64,000 nucleotides of DNA, from NCBI RefSeq assembly GCF_022346615.1, contig NZ_JAKRNS010000003.1, forward strand, positions 186,001-250,000, read 5' to 3'. The stretch is from Staphylococcus sp. ACRSN (GTDB lineage Bacteria > Bacillota > Bacilli > Staphylococcales > Staphylococcaceae). The notes beneath the pieces were generated by a model that saw only the letters and a program-made list of their open reading frames with translations, did not search any database and had not been told where the DNA came from. This document shows positions 1 to 8,893 of this stretch, one piece after another. Within the stretch, counting starts at the first letter, position 1, and each line of letters starts with the position of its first letter. Both the position numbers and the translations under genes were made by a program.

Positions 1-603
1 AAAGATAAAAAATTAATTGCTATGCATGATTACAAAGTGGATAGAACAACTAATGATACAGGATATGTTAAAGATAAAACATTAAAACAAATTGAATCAT
101 TGGATGCCGGATCATATTTTGGGAGAAAATATAGAGGTGAAAAGGTACCTGAATTGTCCGAAGTACTAGATAAGTATTATAAGAAAGCAAATTTTTACAT
201 AGAAACAAAAAATCCTGAAATGTATCCAACAATGGATGAAAGATTATTTAAAGAATTAAATAAAAAGGTTTTATTAACAAATCATAAACTTAAAAAGGGT
301 AAGATTATCATACAATCCTTTTCTGAAAAAAGTTTGATGAACATTCATCATATAAATAGTAATATACCACTTATTAAATTAATCAGTGATGATGATGTGA
401 ATAAGTTATCTGATCACGAATTAGATAGGCTTTCCAAAAATATATATGGTATTGGAATAAATCAAAATAAAGTAACGAAAAATATGATTAAAAAAGCACA
501 TAAGCATGGCTTGAAAGTTCACGTATTTACATTAAATAGTAAAAAAGAAGTGAAAAATATGAAAGAATTAAATGTAGATGGTGGTTTTATTAACAACCCT
601 TAA
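1..603 (+). CDS. Glycerophosphodiester phosphodiesterase, 3' part (cut by window edge)
   Basis: The reading frame is open from base 1, so the start lies outside the window and only the C-terminal 200 codons are seen. Family hallmarks are visible: the metal-site His-Asp of the GDPD barrel (codons at 25-30, in an MHD...DRTTN.TG context), the metal-binding Glu of the strand YIETK (codon at 202-204), and a C-terminal VDG...NNP segment where the family usually has a DG..TN.P motif. GDPD enzymes hydrolyse glycerophosphodiesters from phospholipid headgroups to glycerol-3-phosphate and an alcohol. Whether this copy is secreted (GlpQ-like) or cytoplasmic cannot be judged, because the N-terminus is missing. 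No clear terminator follows it. Confidence 0.85.
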   Translation, partial: KDKKLIAMHDYKVDRTTNDTGYVKDKTLKQIESLDAGSYFGRKYRGEKVPELSEVLDKYYKKANFYIETKNPEMYPTMDERLFKELNKKVLLTNHKLKKGKIIIQSFSEKSLMNIHHINSNIPLIKLISDDDVNKLSDHELDRLSKNIYGIGINQNKVTKNMIKKAHKHGLKVHVFTLNSKKEVKNMKELNVDGGFINNP

Positions 604-1141
604 AATCGTAATTTATAAAAATATTTTTGATTACGTATCTTACATATTCTTATTTCTTAATTAGGGTATAGGACAAAGTTTGGTATGCGAAACGTTTTCG
701 TAGCGTTATTGAAAAATATTTTGAGTGTAATTAAGCATTTAATTTCTAAATAGTAGAGGATTAATATGAAAATACAAATGTAATTCACTTGGGAATGATA
801 TTACTTAAAATTTGTTAATCTTTATAGGTAGTTTAGTAGACATTTTATTCAAATAATTAAAGACATCTAGTTTTTGAATAATGTATGGTTTATTTATATG
901 ATATTTGTATTTTGGAAAGTGAGAAAACATAGGTCGAAATGTTTATGTTACATTTGAAATTGAATTGTTTAAGCTAACGAAGTATTGGTATAAATAGAAC
1001 TAGTGCTAATCTATCAGATACGATTTACAATTTTTAAACACGAAGTAATGGTGAGTTTGTTTATGTAATTTAATTAATTTGTAAATACAAATGAAATAGA
1101 ACTAAATAACTACATTTGTGGATTAACATGGGGAGGCGTAT
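604..1141. other. Gene-free spacer
   Basis: About 540 very AT-rich bases. I find no coding frame with a ribosome binding site, no strong hairpin and no RNA family I recognise. A cre-like near-palindrome (core CGAAACGTTTTCG) lies at 686-700 but misses two consensus positions. The last bases hold the Shine-Dalgarno of the next small gene. Confidence 0.5.
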
Positions 1142-1345
1142 ATGGTTTTTTCGATATTAATAATTTTTTTATTACTTAATATTTTGCCAGCTATTTATTA
1201 TGGGAAACAATATTTTGATTTAAAAAAGAAAAAGTCCTCAGATAAGGAATTTAAAAAATTAACTGATTCTATGATGAATGCGGATAAATTATTAATTCCG
1301 ATTTCTATCATCACAGTTTTAATACTTTATTTTATTCAAAAGTAG
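1142..1345 (+). CDS. Small two-helix membrane protein, function unknown
   Basis: A 67-residue protein with a strong Shine-Dalgarno (GGGGAGGCG, ending two bases before the ATG; the core GGAGG is well placed). It has a hydrophobic N-terminal helix (residues 2-20), a lysine-rich polar loop (about 25-48) and a second hydrophobic helix (about 50-65), which predicts a hairpin with the charged loop on the cytoplasmic side. I do not recognise a family. It stands alone between two long AT-rich spacers, and the next hairpin (1472-1513) could end its transcript. Confidence 0.65.
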   Translation: MVFSILIIFLLLNILPAIYYGKQYFDLKKKKSSDKEFKKLTDSMMNADKLLIPISIITVLILYFIQK

Positions 1346-1999
1346 AAATAGATAAAAATTTATAGCAAATCATTTAATTGTAATTTTGCTTTATATTAAA
1401 TCAATAAATTCTAGTATATCAACCCTTTGATTAAGGGGTTAATATTCACAACCTAATACAAAACGTATTTTAAAAGTCCTTATTCAATTTACCAAAATTA
1501 AATAAGGACTTTTAATTATATAACAATATGAATATTTAATTCCTTATAAAAAATAAGAGTTACTTCAAAAATATAATGTGGAATTTTATAGATATAATGA
1601 TTTATTAAATTAAGTATAAGATTTTTATAGTAAAGATGCTAACGAATAACTTTTAAGCATAAGGCGTTTGCTTTTTGTCTATCAAATTCAATCAATTATA
1701 ACGGTTACCTCTATAATTGAAAAAACACTATCTTATTTAATCGGAAAATTTGAATATGTTATTTTGCTCTGGGTTTCTATTTAATCTTGCTATAATTAAC
1801 TTATAGATATAGCATAATAATTTTTATATTAAACTTTGAACTATGGATTAATGTCAATTTTAAATCGCTTTGCTTAAATTAGCTATTTTCAACTTAAAGA
1901 GATGTTTTAACGAGAAAGGAAATTATTATATTTAACAATAAATTTGTTATGAAGCCTACGAGTCCATATCGATTATTTTATTTATGGAGGTCTAACTAT
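1346..1999. other. Spacer upstream of radC with a hairpin and a possible promoter
   Basis: AT-rich, no coding frame supported. It holds an inverted repeat at 1472-1513 and an extended -10 (TGCTATAAT, 1788-1796) with a poor -35. That -10 is the best candidate I see for radC transcription, about 200 bases upstream of its start. Confidence 0.4.
1472..1513 (+). terminator. Inverted repeat, possible terminator
   Basis: A perfect 13-base stem (AAAAGTCCTTATT at 1472-1484 with its complement at 1501-1513) and a 16-base loop. The T run after it is short, so termination may be weak. The symmetric A/T flanks would allow use on either strand. Confidence 0.45.
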
Positions 2000-2677
2000 T
2001 TGAAAATTAATGAATTAGCAGTAACACAAAAGCCTAGAGAACGTTTGTTAAGTGTCGGTGCCTCTTATTTGTCACATGCTGAATTAATCGCAATTCTAAT
2101 TAATACTGGAAGAAAGGGAGCGTCTAGTATTGATGTAGCAAATGAACTTTTGAAATCAGTTGAGAGTTTAAAAGAATTAAAGTCATTGTCAATAAATGAT
2201 TTGAGAAAAGTGAAAGGTATGGGTTTATATAAATCACTAATATTAATAGCAGCATTTGAACTTGGTGAGCGTATGCATTCAGGTAGTGTGGAAGAGAAGA
2301 TACAAATTAATTCTCCAAAGGATGTTGCAAATTATATGATGGGAAAGATGGAACATCTAAAGCAAGAACAGTTTGTCGTATTGTTTTTAGACTCGAAAAA
2401 CGTTGTCTTTAAACAAAAGGTAATTTTTATTGGAACTTTAAATGCTTCGATTGTTCATCCGCGAGAAGTATTTTCTGAAGCGGTTAAGCTTTCTGCTAAT
2501 GCAATTATACTATTACATAATCATCCGTCAGGTGATGTCATGCCTTCACGTGAAGATTTGATTACAACTGAACGTTTGCGTGAGTGTGGTGATATGATAG
2601 GTATTGACGTATTAGATCATTTGATTATTGGTGATCATTGCTATTTAAGTATGGTGGAAGAAGGTTATTTTGATTAA
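2000..2677 (+). CDS. radC: RadC family JAB/MPN-type protein
   Basis: A 225-residue protein, full length for the family. It starts at TTG 2000, giving MKINELAV. GGAGG at 1986-1990 is spaced nine bases from it, whereas the upstream in-frame ATG at 1949 has no such site. An N-terminal helix-hairpin-helix (about 68-83, KVKGMG) precedes the JAB metalloprotease-like domain with its zinc motif: His173-x-His175-Pro-Ser-Gly and Asp186, with Glu156 upstream. RadC was once linked to repair, but its biochemical function is still uncertain, and in B. subtilis the homologue is not needed for ordinary repair. The gene appears monocistronic. Confidence 0.9.
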   Translation: MKINELAVTQKPRERLLSVGASYLSHAELIAILINTGRKGASSIDVANELLKSVESLKELKSLSINDLRKVKGMGLYKSLILIAAFELGERMHSGSVEEKIQINSPKDVANYMMGKMEHLKQEQFVVLFLDSKNVVFKQKVIFIGTLNASIVHPREVFSEAVKLSANAIILLHNHPSGDVMPSREDLITTERLRECGDMIGIDVLDHLIIGDHCYLSMVEEGYFD

Positions 2678-2879
2678 GTGTATAAAATAACAGGCATTAA
2701 CGTATAGTTATAATGAATTGATACGTTGTTCAGTGATACCTAACAATTTGTTTATATGCTTGATTATTTATTAAGTAAGTAAAAGACGTAATTAATTAGG
2801 GTTTGAATTTTATAACAAATCTTTCTCCTAATCTAAGATTAAGGTATACTTTAATTGAATTATGAGGAGGATTGTAAAG

Positions 2880-3161
2880 ATGGGAATAGTTTTAATCCTA
2901 GGTTTATTGTTACCAATGATTTATGTAATGCAATTGACAAAGAAAAATGAAAAAATAACTTTGAAATGTTTGGGTATTACTACGGTTTTATCGATAGTAG
3001 GTAATGTAATTGTTACATTGATTTATTCGTTAGTGGATCAATCGAATCTTTCAATTTGGTTAGCTTTAGGTAGCTCTATTGTAGTTGCTATTGTATGGGC
3101 ACTTTTGTTATGTGGAAGTTACGCGGCGTACCAAATATTGTCAAATAGTTTAAAAAAATAA
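2880..3161 (+). CDS. Small membrane protein, function unknown
   Basis: A 93-residue protein starting at ATG 2880. GAGGAGG at 2864-2870 lies nine bases before it; the in-frame ATG at 2862 overlaps that site and is rejected. Three hydrophobic stretches (about 2-20, 32-56 and 63-88) are separated by short polar loops, the first containing KKNEK. It looks like a three-helix integral membrane protein. I do not recognise a family. A convergent gene and a shared bidirectional hairpin (3222-3254) lie downstream. Confidence 0.6.
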   Translation: MGIVLILGLLLPMIYVMQLTKKNEKITLKCLGITTVLSIVGNVIVTLIYSLVDQSNLSIWLALGSSIVVAIVWALLLCGSYAAYQILSNSLKK

Positions 3162-3221
3162 GTGGATAACGCATACTTGTTCTATCATTGCGATAATCAA
3201 TTTTATTATTTAATATTAAAA

Positions 3222-3254
3222 AGCGCTTAATTAACATAAGTCTATTTAAGCGCT
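3222..3254 (-). terminator. Bidirectional hairpin between convergent genes
   Basis: A perfect nine-base stem (AGCGCTTAA / TTAAGCGCT). Read on the minus strand it is followed by TTTTT, so it is a good terminator for the small gene at 3261-3440. On the plus strand only a broken T run follows. Confidence 0.65.
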
Positions 3255-3260
3255 GAAATT

Positions 3261-3440
3261 TTAATTTATGAAATTTAAATACGTATTAAAGTTGTCCATT
3301 AACCAAAGGATACCTTGATAACCTAAGTATATACATAAGATGATAATACCAACATATATAATAAATCTTAGTAAAGATAACCCAACTCTAAATAATAGAA
3401 TTACTAAGAGTGCTAGTAGAATGATTGAAATAATACTCAT
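3261..3440 (-). CDS. Small two-helix membrane protein, function unknown
   Basis: A 59-residue protein on the minus strand, starting at ATG (complement of 3438-3440) after a GGGAG site. The longer in-frame start at 3479 has no better site. Almost the whole protein is hydrophobic: one helix about residues 2-17 and a second about 22-46, divided by an arginine, with a short polar tail. Staphylococci carry several such short membrane proteins and I cannot assign this one. A minus-strand terminator follows immediately. Confidence 0.55.
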   Translation of the reverse strand: MSIISIILLALLVILLFRVGLSLLRFIIYVGIIILCIYLGYQGILWLMDNFNTYLNFIN

Positions 3441-3589
3441 AGAAAATTCACTCCCTTTGTAAATGATTATACTATACAATGTATGCTTGATGCATCGGTC
3501 TATAGTAAATTTTAAAATACTCCTAAAGACTGATGTAGTTAGGTATTCAAAGGAATTATAATGTAAATGTTGAAGTAGGAGGATGGTTC

Positions 3590-4054
3590 ATGCGGTTTAT
3601 ATTTAGCCTAATAAAAAATATTATAGCTGTGATTGCAATTATAATAATTGTATTTTTCGCATTGAAATACGCGCCTTTTTTAAAAGATCAAGAATGGAAT
3701 CCAGTCCACAATAATAGACCTCCAATGAGTAATAATGCTCCACCAGAAGAACAACAACTCAATGGTGGCCAAAGATATACATTAGAAGATAATGATTTAT
3801 TAAATAATGTTCCATTAAGTCAAACTAAAAATATGTTTAATTGGATTGATAAGAAAGAATTTATGTCAGTTTCTGGTATAGGAAGAATGGGTTACAATGA
3901 TAAATATATTGCTGGTCAAAGAGGAGATCAATTTATTATTTATAAATTCGGGTCTGAAAGTATAAGAGTTTATAAGACTGAAATTGAAATGCAACAAGAT
4001 TTGAACAAGTTAGGACAGCATATTGAATTGCAGCCGCCGTCAAGTTTCGAGTAA
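3590..4054 (+). CDS. DUF4930 family membrane-anchored protein
   Basis: A 154-residue protein with AGGAGG eight bases before its ATG. A single N-terminal transmembrane segment (about residues 5-27) is followed by a proline/asparagine-rich linker (about 35-65) and a compact C-terminal domain containing VSGIGRMGYNDKYIAGQRGDQF. This matches my memory of the staphylococcal DUF4930 family; no function is known to me. The topology suggests an extracellular or membrane-proximal domain tethered by the N-terminal helix. The gene for a short charged protein follows 70 bases later and may share the transcript, which ends at 4291-4321. Confidence 0.7.
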   Translation: MRFIFSLIKNIIAVIAIIIIVFFALKYAPFLKDQEWNPVHNNRPPMSNNAPPEEQQLNGGQRYTLEDNDLLNNVPLSQTKNMFNWIDKKEFMSVSGIGRMGYNDKYIAGQRGDQFIIYKFGSESIRVYKTEIEMQQDLNKLGQHIELQPPSSFE

Positions 4055-4123
4055 CACGTTTGAATTCTAACCGAAAATGCGTTAGCCTTATAATGAAAAT
4101 AGTTAAAGGTTGGTGTATAAATT

Positions 4124-4276
4124 ATGAGTGAACAATCTAAAGAAAAGAAAGCCGATGAACAAGCAAAGGCACAAAATTTGTTTGCACGATGGCGTAAAGA
4201 AGAAACACTTTATAAAGAAGATGAAAAAGAAGACAAAGCATCAGCTGAAACTGAAAAAACTGATGATAAAGCTTAA
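4124..4276 (+). CDS. Short charged protein (50 aa), function unknown
   Basis: ATG 4124 to TAA 4276 encodes a 50-residue, highly charged protein of mostly Lys, Glu, Asp and Ala, with the aromatic patch LFARWRKEETLY at about residues 19-30. AAAGGTTGGTG lies upstream. It is probably soluble and helical or disordered. A strong intrinsic terminator starts 15 bases after the stop, which argues that this is a real last gene and not noise. I recognise no family. Confidence 0.65.
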   Translation: MSEQSKEKKADEQAKAQNLFARWRKEETLYKEDEKEDKASAETEKTDDKA

Positions 4277-4290
4277 TATGCAATATACTG

Positions 4291-4321
4291 ATACGTCTCA
4301 TTACATGAGACGTATTTTTTA
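4291..4321 (+). terminator. Intrinsic terminator
   Basis: A perfect 11-base stem (ATACGTCTCAT / ATGAGACGTAT), a three-base loop and a T run. It separates the small-protein genes from mreCD. Confidence 0.88.
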
Positions 4322-4580
4322 TGCTCAAAAAAGCGTTAATTATTGTGTATGTGTAATGTTAATAATAAAACTTAAATATTAAATGAATTTCCACATATGT
4401 TTTATAAAAAATGTAGTCACAATCAATATAGACATGATTGTTTAAAATGTAATTTAAAGGTAATTAGCATAAAATATATATTTTTATTGCTCAATATTAG
4501 GGTTCGTGCTTTATTTCGGTCTATTTGTAATATAAAATGATAACAGAACATAAAATAGTAGGTTAATAGAGGTGTTTAGG

Positions 4581-5423
4581 TTGTCAAAGTTCTTTAAAAA
4601 TAACAAAGCGATTGTTATTTTATGTGCAATCATTGTATTTATAGCCTTGATTGGCGTTTCTTTGCGCTCACAATCGCAATCACCCGTTGAACAGTATGTC
4701 GGGGATTCAGTATCTTTTGGACAAAGAGTAGTGAGTTATCCTGTGCAATTTGTTTCGGGATCAATTGGAAGTCTGTTCTCTGATAATGGCTCTAAGGAAC
4801 AAAATAGTAAGATTAAAAAATTAGAAGCGGAGAACGAAAGACTAAAAGGAGAGAATAAAAAATATAAAAAGGAATTGGATATAGATGATATATCTGAATA
4901 TGATCCTATTTCAAGTACTGTTTTATCAAGAAATCCAGATCAATGGATGAATACCTTAGTTATCAATCAAGGTTCAAAAAATGGTATAGAAAAGAACATG
5001 GCTGTATTAACTTCTGAAGGGTTAGTAGGGCGCATCTCTAAAGTGAATCAATTTTCTTCGCAAGTTGATTTGATATCAACAAATACACGGTCAAATCGTT
5101 TATCTGTCAATGTACAACATAAAGGGAAAAATGTATTTGGTTTAATTGACAATTATGATAAAAAATCTGATGAACTTGTGATTACGGATATTGATAATAA
5201 AGATAGTGTTAAAAAAGGAGATAAGGTAGTTACAAGTGGTTTAGCTGATCAACTTCCTAGCGGCATTTACATAGGTGAGGTAGTAAAAGTTGAAAAAGAT
5301 GAATATGGTTTATCTAAAAAAGTTAAAGTGAAAACAGCAGCTAGTTTAACAGATTTAAATCATGTATATGTAGCTAAAAGAAATGGTTCCACTATACCAT
5401 CAGATGAAAGCGGTGGTAATTAA
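4581..5423 (+). CDS. mreC: Rod shape-determining protein MreC
   Basis: A 280-residue protein from TTG 4581 (MSKFFKNNK). AGAGGTG at 4568-4574 is spaced six bases; the GTG at 4572 is part of that site. It has a short cytoplasmic tail, one transmembrane helix (about 12-30), a long coiled coil (about 68-100, rich in KLEAENERLKGENKK) and the two beta domains of MreC with the SRNPDQW and GLVGRI segments. MreC is a membrane scaffold for peripheral wall synthesis. Staphylococci are round and lack MreB but keep MreCD. mreD overlaps its stop by one base. Confidence 0.93.
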   Translation: MSKFFKNNKAIVILCAIIVFIALIGVSLRSQSQSPVEQYVGDSVSFGQRVVSYPVQFVSGSIGSLFSDNGSKEQNSKIKKLEAENERLKGENKKYKKELDIDDISEYDPISSTVLSRNPDQWMNTLVINQGSKNGIEKNMAVLTSEGLVGRISKVNQFSSQVDLISTNTRSNRLSVNVQHKGKNVFGLIDNYDKKSDELVITDIDNKDSVKKGDKVVTSGLADQLPSGIYIGEVVKVEKDEYGLSKKVKVKTAASLTDLNHVYVAKRNGSTIPSDESGGN

Positions 5424-5941
5424 TGCGTTCATTATATTACTTTCTAATTGGTATTGTGTTATTTTATATTGATACAATCATTGGTTTGGTAATACCGATG
5501 CAAATAGGACATAAAGAAATTATTTTTGTACCGCATTTAACATTAATGTATATATTAATTATTTCTGTATATCGAAGTTTTAATGTGGCTATTATCTTGG
5601 CTATTATCTTAGGTTTAATTACAGATTTGTATTTCGGTAGTTTCTATGGGTTGTACTTATTTGGTTATATATTACTTGTAGTATTAATGGACTTTTTCTT
5701 TAAATCATTTTATCGAGATAAAGCAATGTTGTTCGTGGCTACATGGTTGGCAGTATTAGTGCTAGAAACATATGTAGCTATTATTTATGGCACCTTAGGG
5801 CTGATTCATTTTAATTTATTAGATTTTCTATTATTTAGAATTATACCAACCTTAATATTAAACTTTTTATTATTATTAATAGTCTTCCCGTTTATAACAA
5901 AATTTTTAAGAAAAGTACAAATCAAGATTGACAGTAAATAG
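5423..5941 (+). CDS. mreD: Rod shape-determining protein MreD
   Basis: A 172-residue polytopic membrane protein. Its ATG shares a base with the mreC stop (TAATG), so translation is coupled. Five to six hydrophobic helices fill the sequence, with the conserved-looking LGLITDLYFGSFYGLY segment typical of MreD around residues 63-78. MreD is the small integral-membrane partner of MreC. A leader RNA for the ribosomal genes follows, so the mre transcript may run on into rplU. Confidence 0.93.
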   Translation: MRSLYYFLIGIVLFYIDTIIGLVIPMQIGHKEIIFVPHLTLMYILIISVYRSFNVAIILAIILGLITDLYFGSFYGLYLFGYILLVVLMDFFFKSFYRDKAMLFVATWLAVLVLETYVAIIYGTLGLIHFNLLDFLLFRIIPTLILNFLLLLIVFPFITKFLRKVQIKIDSK

Positions 5942-6062
5942 CAGTGATGCTAAAATGCAGTAGTTGAGTAGTTTATAGCTACATACAACCGCTCAGATTC
6001 AGGTTCAAGTACAATATTGTCACCTGTCTTTGGCGTGACTTAAATTATAGGAGGTGCAAAGT
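5942..6062 (+). ncRNA. Ribosomal protein L21 leader
   Basis: This 120-base untranslated stretch directly before rplU has several short complementary segments and the position and sequence style of the Firmicute L21 leader (a cis element of the rplU-prp-rpmA operon). The call rests on position and recall; a covariance search would settle it. It ends in the very strong site AGGAGGTG (6049-6056). Confidence 0.6.
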
Positions 6063-6371
6063 ATGTTTGCTATTATTGAAACAGGTGGAAAACAAGTCAA
6101 AGTTGAAGAAGGTCAAGAAATCTTCGTTGAGAAATTAGAAGTAAATGAAGGTGATTCATTTACTTTTGATAAAGTCTTATTCGTAGGTGGAGACGCAGTT
6201 AAAGTTGGTGCGCCAACAGTTGAAGGTGCTACTGTTACTGCTACAGTTGAAAAACACGGTCGTGGTAAAAAAATCACTGTATTCACTTACAAACGTCGTA
6301 AAGACTCTAAACGTAAAAAAGGTCATCGTCAACCTTACACTAAATTAACAATCAACAAAATCAACGCTTAA
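6063..6371 (+). CDS. rplU: 50S ribosomal protein L21
   Basis: A 102-residue protein, the usual length. It starts at ATG 6063 ([11 protein letters not shown]), six bases after AGGAGGTG; the in-frame GTG at 6054 is part of that site. It carries the L21 signature, with the basic C-terminal [17 protein letters not shown] segment that contacts 23S rRNA. It is first gene of the rplU-prp-rpmA operon and prp follows after two bases. Confidence 0.97.
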   Translation: MFAIIETGGKQVKVEEGQEIFVEKLEVNEGDSFTFDKVLFVGGDAVKVGAPTVEGATVTATVEKHGRGKKITVFTYKRRKDSKRKKGHRQPYTKLTINKINA

Positions 6372-6373
6372 TT

Positions 6374-6694
6374 ATGATTACTGTTGATGTAACACTGAAT
6401 GATGCAGGCCAGGTTACTGACGTAGTTATGGATGGTCATGCTGATCATGGCGATTATGGACATGACATCGTTTGTGCTGGAGCATCTGCAGTGCTATTTG
6501 GTAGTGTAAATGCTATTATGGGATTGACGTCTGAGAAACCAGACATCAATTATAATGACGATGGTGGACATTTTCATATTAGAAGTGTCGATACCAATAA
6601 TGAACAAGCGCAATTAATTCTTCAAGCAATGTTAGTATCTTTACAAACAATTGAAGAAGAATATAAAGAAAACATTAGACTAAATTATAAGTGA
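6374..6694 (+). CDS. prp: Ribosomal-processing cysteine protease Prp
   Basis: A 106-residue protein between L21 and L27, the fixed location of Prp in Firmicutes. The catalytic pair His22 and Cys34 are in place ([18 protein letters not shown]). Prp removes the N-terminal extension of L27, which is essential in S. aureus because the mature N-terminus reaches the peptidyl transferase centre. The substrate site is present in the next gene. The stop overlaps the Shine-Dalgarno of rpmA. Confidence 0.95.
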   Translation: MITVDVTLNDAGQVTDVVMDGHADHGDYGHDIVCAGASAVLFGSVNAIMGLTSEKPDINYNDDGGHFHIRSVDTNNEQAQLILQAMLVSLQTIEEEYKENIRLNYK

Positions 6695-6705
6695 GGTGCA
6701 ACCAA

Positions 6706-6990
6706 ATGTTAAAATTAAACTTACAGTTCTTCGCATCTAAAAAAGGGGTAAGTTCTACAAAAAACGGACGTGACTCTGAATCAAAACGTTTAGGTGCTAA
6801 ACGTGCTGACGGTCAATACGTTACTGGCGGTTCAATCTTATTCCGTCAACGTGGTACTAAAATCTACCCTGGTGAAAATGTAGGTCGTGGTGGCGACGAT
6901 ACATTATTCGCTAAAATCGACGGCGTTGTTAAATTTGAACGCAAAGGTCGCGACAAAAAACAAGTTTCTGTTTACGCAGCAGCTGAGTAA
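6706..6990 (+). CDS. rpmA: 50S ribosomal protein L27 with Prp-cleaved leader
   Basis: A 94-residue protein starting at ATG 6706 after GAGGTG; the in-frame GTG at 6691 would read through that site. The first nine residues (MLKLNLQFF) are the Firmicute extension cut by Prp, leaving ASKKG as the mature N-terminus. The rest is the conserved glycine/basic L27 fold. A strong terminator follows 14 bases after the stop and ends the operon. Confidence 0.97.
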   Translation: MLKLNLQFFASKKGVSSTKNGRDSESKRLGAKRADGQYVTGGSILFRQRGTKIYPGENVGRGGDDTLFAKIDGVVKFERKGRDKKQVSVYAAAE

Positions 6991-7004
6991 TTTTTGTCAA
7001 CATT

Positions 7005-7041
7005 AACACCAGAAGTGATTACTTCTGGTGTTTATTTTTTG
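7005..7041 (+). terminator. Intrinsic terminator of the rplU-prp-rpmA operon
   Basis: A perfect 12-base stem (AACACCAGAAGT with its complement), a GATT loop and a T-rich tail. Confidence 0.88.
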
Positions 7042-7068
7042 TCTTTATTTTCTAGTTTTTTGAGAAAA

Positions 7069-7077
7069 TGGTATAAT
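7069..7077 (+). promoter_or_regulatory. Extended -10 promoter for obg
   Basis: TGGTATAAT is a perfect extended -10 box. The region 17 bases upstream has only a weak -35. It sits just after the rpmA terminator and 45 bases before the obg start. Confidence 0.6.
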
Positions 7078-7121
7078 ATATAGGATCTTTAATATAAAAT
7101 TAATGAAAAAGAGGTGAAATC

Positions 7122-8414
7122 ATGTTTGTCGATCAAGTTAAAATATCACTAAAAGCAGGTGATGGTGGTAACGGGATTACCGCTTACCGTAGAGAGAAAT
7201 ATGTACCATTTGGTGGGCCAGCAGGTGGCGATGGTGGCGATGGTGCTTCAATCGTATTTGAAGTGGATGAAGGATTGAGAACGTTATTAGACTTTAGGTA
7301 TCAAACTCATTTCAAAGCTAAGCGAGGAGAAGGCGGCCAAAGCAGTAATATGCATGGTAAAAATGCTGAACACTTAGTTTTAAAAGTACCACCAGGTACG
7401 ATAGTAAAAAGTGTTGAAACTGAAGAAGTATTAGCTGACTTAGTAGAGAATGGCCAACGAGCAGTAGTTGCTAAAGGTGGTCGAGGTGGTCGAGGTAATT
7501 CAAGATTTGCTTCGCCAAGAAATCCAGCACCAGATTTTAGTGAAAATGGTGAACCAGGAGAAGAGATTGAGGTTACTTTAGAACTTAAATTACTTGCCGA
7601 TGTAGGTCTAGTAGGTTTCCCGAGTGTGGGTAAATCAACATTGTTATCTATAGTTTCAAAAGCCAGACCCAAAATCGGTGCGTACCATTTTACAACTATC
7701 AAACCGAATTTAGGTGTAGTTTCAACAAAAGACCAAAGAAGTTTTGTACTTGCAGATTTACCTGGTTTAATAGAAGGCGCTGCTGAAGGTGTAGGGCTGG
7801 GTCATCAGTTCTTAAAACATGTTGAAAGAACGAAAGTGATTGTACACATGATTGATATGAGTGGATCTGAAGGCCGAGATCCGTATGCAGATTATAAAGT
7901 GATTAATGATGAATTAAAAGCTTATGAACAACGTTTGGAAGATCGCCCGCAAATTGTAGTTGCTAATAAAATGGATATGCCTGATGCACAAGATAATTTA
8001 GAGGTATTCAAATCTCAAGTAAATGATGAAAATATAGAAGTTATTGCTATTTCAACGTTTACAAGGGAAAATATAGATCATTTACTATATGTGATTGCAG
8101 ACAAATTAGAAGAAGTGAAAGACATCGACTTTAATAAAGAAGAAGAAGACTTAGGTATTAACCGCGTATTATACAAACATACGCCAAGCCAAGATAAATT
8201 CACGATTACTAGAGACGATGATGCAGCATATGTAGTAAGCGGAAAAGCGATTGAACGTATGTTCAAGATGACTGACTTCAATAGTGATCCAGCAGTTCGA
8301 CGATTTGCTCGTCAAATGAGATCGATGGGTATCGACGATGCATTGAGAGCACGTGGCTGTGAAAATGGTGATATTGTAAGAATTCTAGGTGGAGAATTTG
8401 AATTTATTGAATAG
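7122..8414 (+). CDS. obg: GTPase Obg (CgtA), 50S assembly and stress
   Basis: A 430-residue protein with all three Obg domains: the glycine-rich N-terminal fold (1-158, with [12 protein letters not shown] and KGGRGGRGN), the G domain (G1 GFPSVGKST 165-173, switch [10 protein letters not shown]3 DLPG 212-215, G4 NKMD 282-285) and the C-terminal OCT domain (about 345-430). Obg binds the 50S subunit during assembly and binds ppGpp, tying it to the stringent response. The start ATG follows AGAGGTG. An ACT protein gene follows 11 bases after the stop and ruvAB lie further on. Confidence 0.97.
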   Translation: MFVDQVKISLKAGDGGNGITAYRREKYVPFGGPAGGDGGDGASIVFEVDEGLRTLLDFRYQTHFKAKRGEGGQSSNMHGKNAEHLVLKVPPGTIVKSVETEEVLADLVENGQRAVVAKGGRGGRGNSRFASPRNPAPDFSENGEPGEEIEVTLELKLLADVGLVGFPSVGKSTLLSIVSKARPKIGAYHFTTIKPNLGVVSTKDQRSFVLADLPGLIEGAAEGVGLGHQFLKHVERTKVIVHMIDMSGSEGRDPYADYKVINDELKAYEQRLEDRPQIVVANKMDMPDAQDNLEVFKSQVNDENIEVIAISTFTRENIDHLLYVIADKLEEVKDIDFNKEEEDLGINRVLYKHTPSQDKFTITRDDDAAYVVSGKAIERMFKMTDFNSDPAVRRFARQMRSMGIDDALRARGCENGDIVRILGGEFEFIE

Positions 8415-8425
8415 GAGTGCTTAAA

Positions 8426-8881
8426 ATGGACGAAAAAGATTATAAAAAGTTTTATTTAATAAGGGAAGATGTACTGCCAGAATCGGTTGTTAAAACTCTT
8501 AAAATTAAAGATCTTTTGAAAAATGATCCTTCAATGTCCATTTTCGAAGCAGTTAAACAATTTGATTTATCTAGAAGCGCTTTTTATAAATATCGAGATA
8601 CCATTTTTCCTATAGATGAAAAAATGGAAGAAACGCGTGAATTTACGCTTATATTATATGTCAATGATATCGTTGGTATGTTAGCGAATGTATTGAATAC
8701 GATTTCTCAACTTAGTTTATCAGTACTCACGATACACCAAAGTATTCCTATGGAAGGTAGAGCTACTATCACACTTTCATTAGATGCAAAAGGTACCGAT
8801 TTGGAAGTTGATGATGTTATTAAAGCATTGAATAAAGTAGATCAAGTTTCTAAAGTAGATTTAATTAGTATGACGATATAA
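8426..8881 (+). CDS. ACT domain-containing protein (UPF0735/PheB-like)
   Basis: A 151-residue protein starting at ATG 8426 after AGGAGTG; the in-frame GTG at 8417 lies inside that site. The N-terminal half has a helical, HTH-like part (SIFEAVKQFDLSRSAFYKYRDTIFP, described here only in part) and the C-terminal half (about 72-150) is an ACT fold that in this family may bind an amino acid. B. subtilis PheB, next to obg and pheA, is the closest named relative I recall. Here no pheA is adjacent, and the physiological role is unknown. Confidence 0.8.
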   Translation: MDEKDYKKFYLIREDVLPESVVKTLKIKDLLKNDPSMSIFEAVKQFDLSRSAFYKYRDTIFPIDEKMEETREFTLILYVNDIVGMLANVLNTISQLSLSVLTIHQSIPMEGRATITLSLDAKGTDLEVDDVIKALNKVDQVSKVDLISMTI

Positions 8882-8893
8882 GGAAGTGTAAAT

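Noticed and set aside
686-700. cre-like catabolite repression site
   Set aside because: Near-palindrome but with two mismatches to the consensus, and it is far from any start codon.
4137-4382. Alternative frames over the 50-residue gene (both strands)
   Set aside because: They run through the terminator at 4291-4321 and lack ribosome sites; the frame from ATG 4124 ends just before the terminator.
7307-7702. 131-codon minus-strand frame within obg
   Set aside because: Shadow of the conserved obg frame, with no ribosome site; the plus-strand protein is unmistakable.
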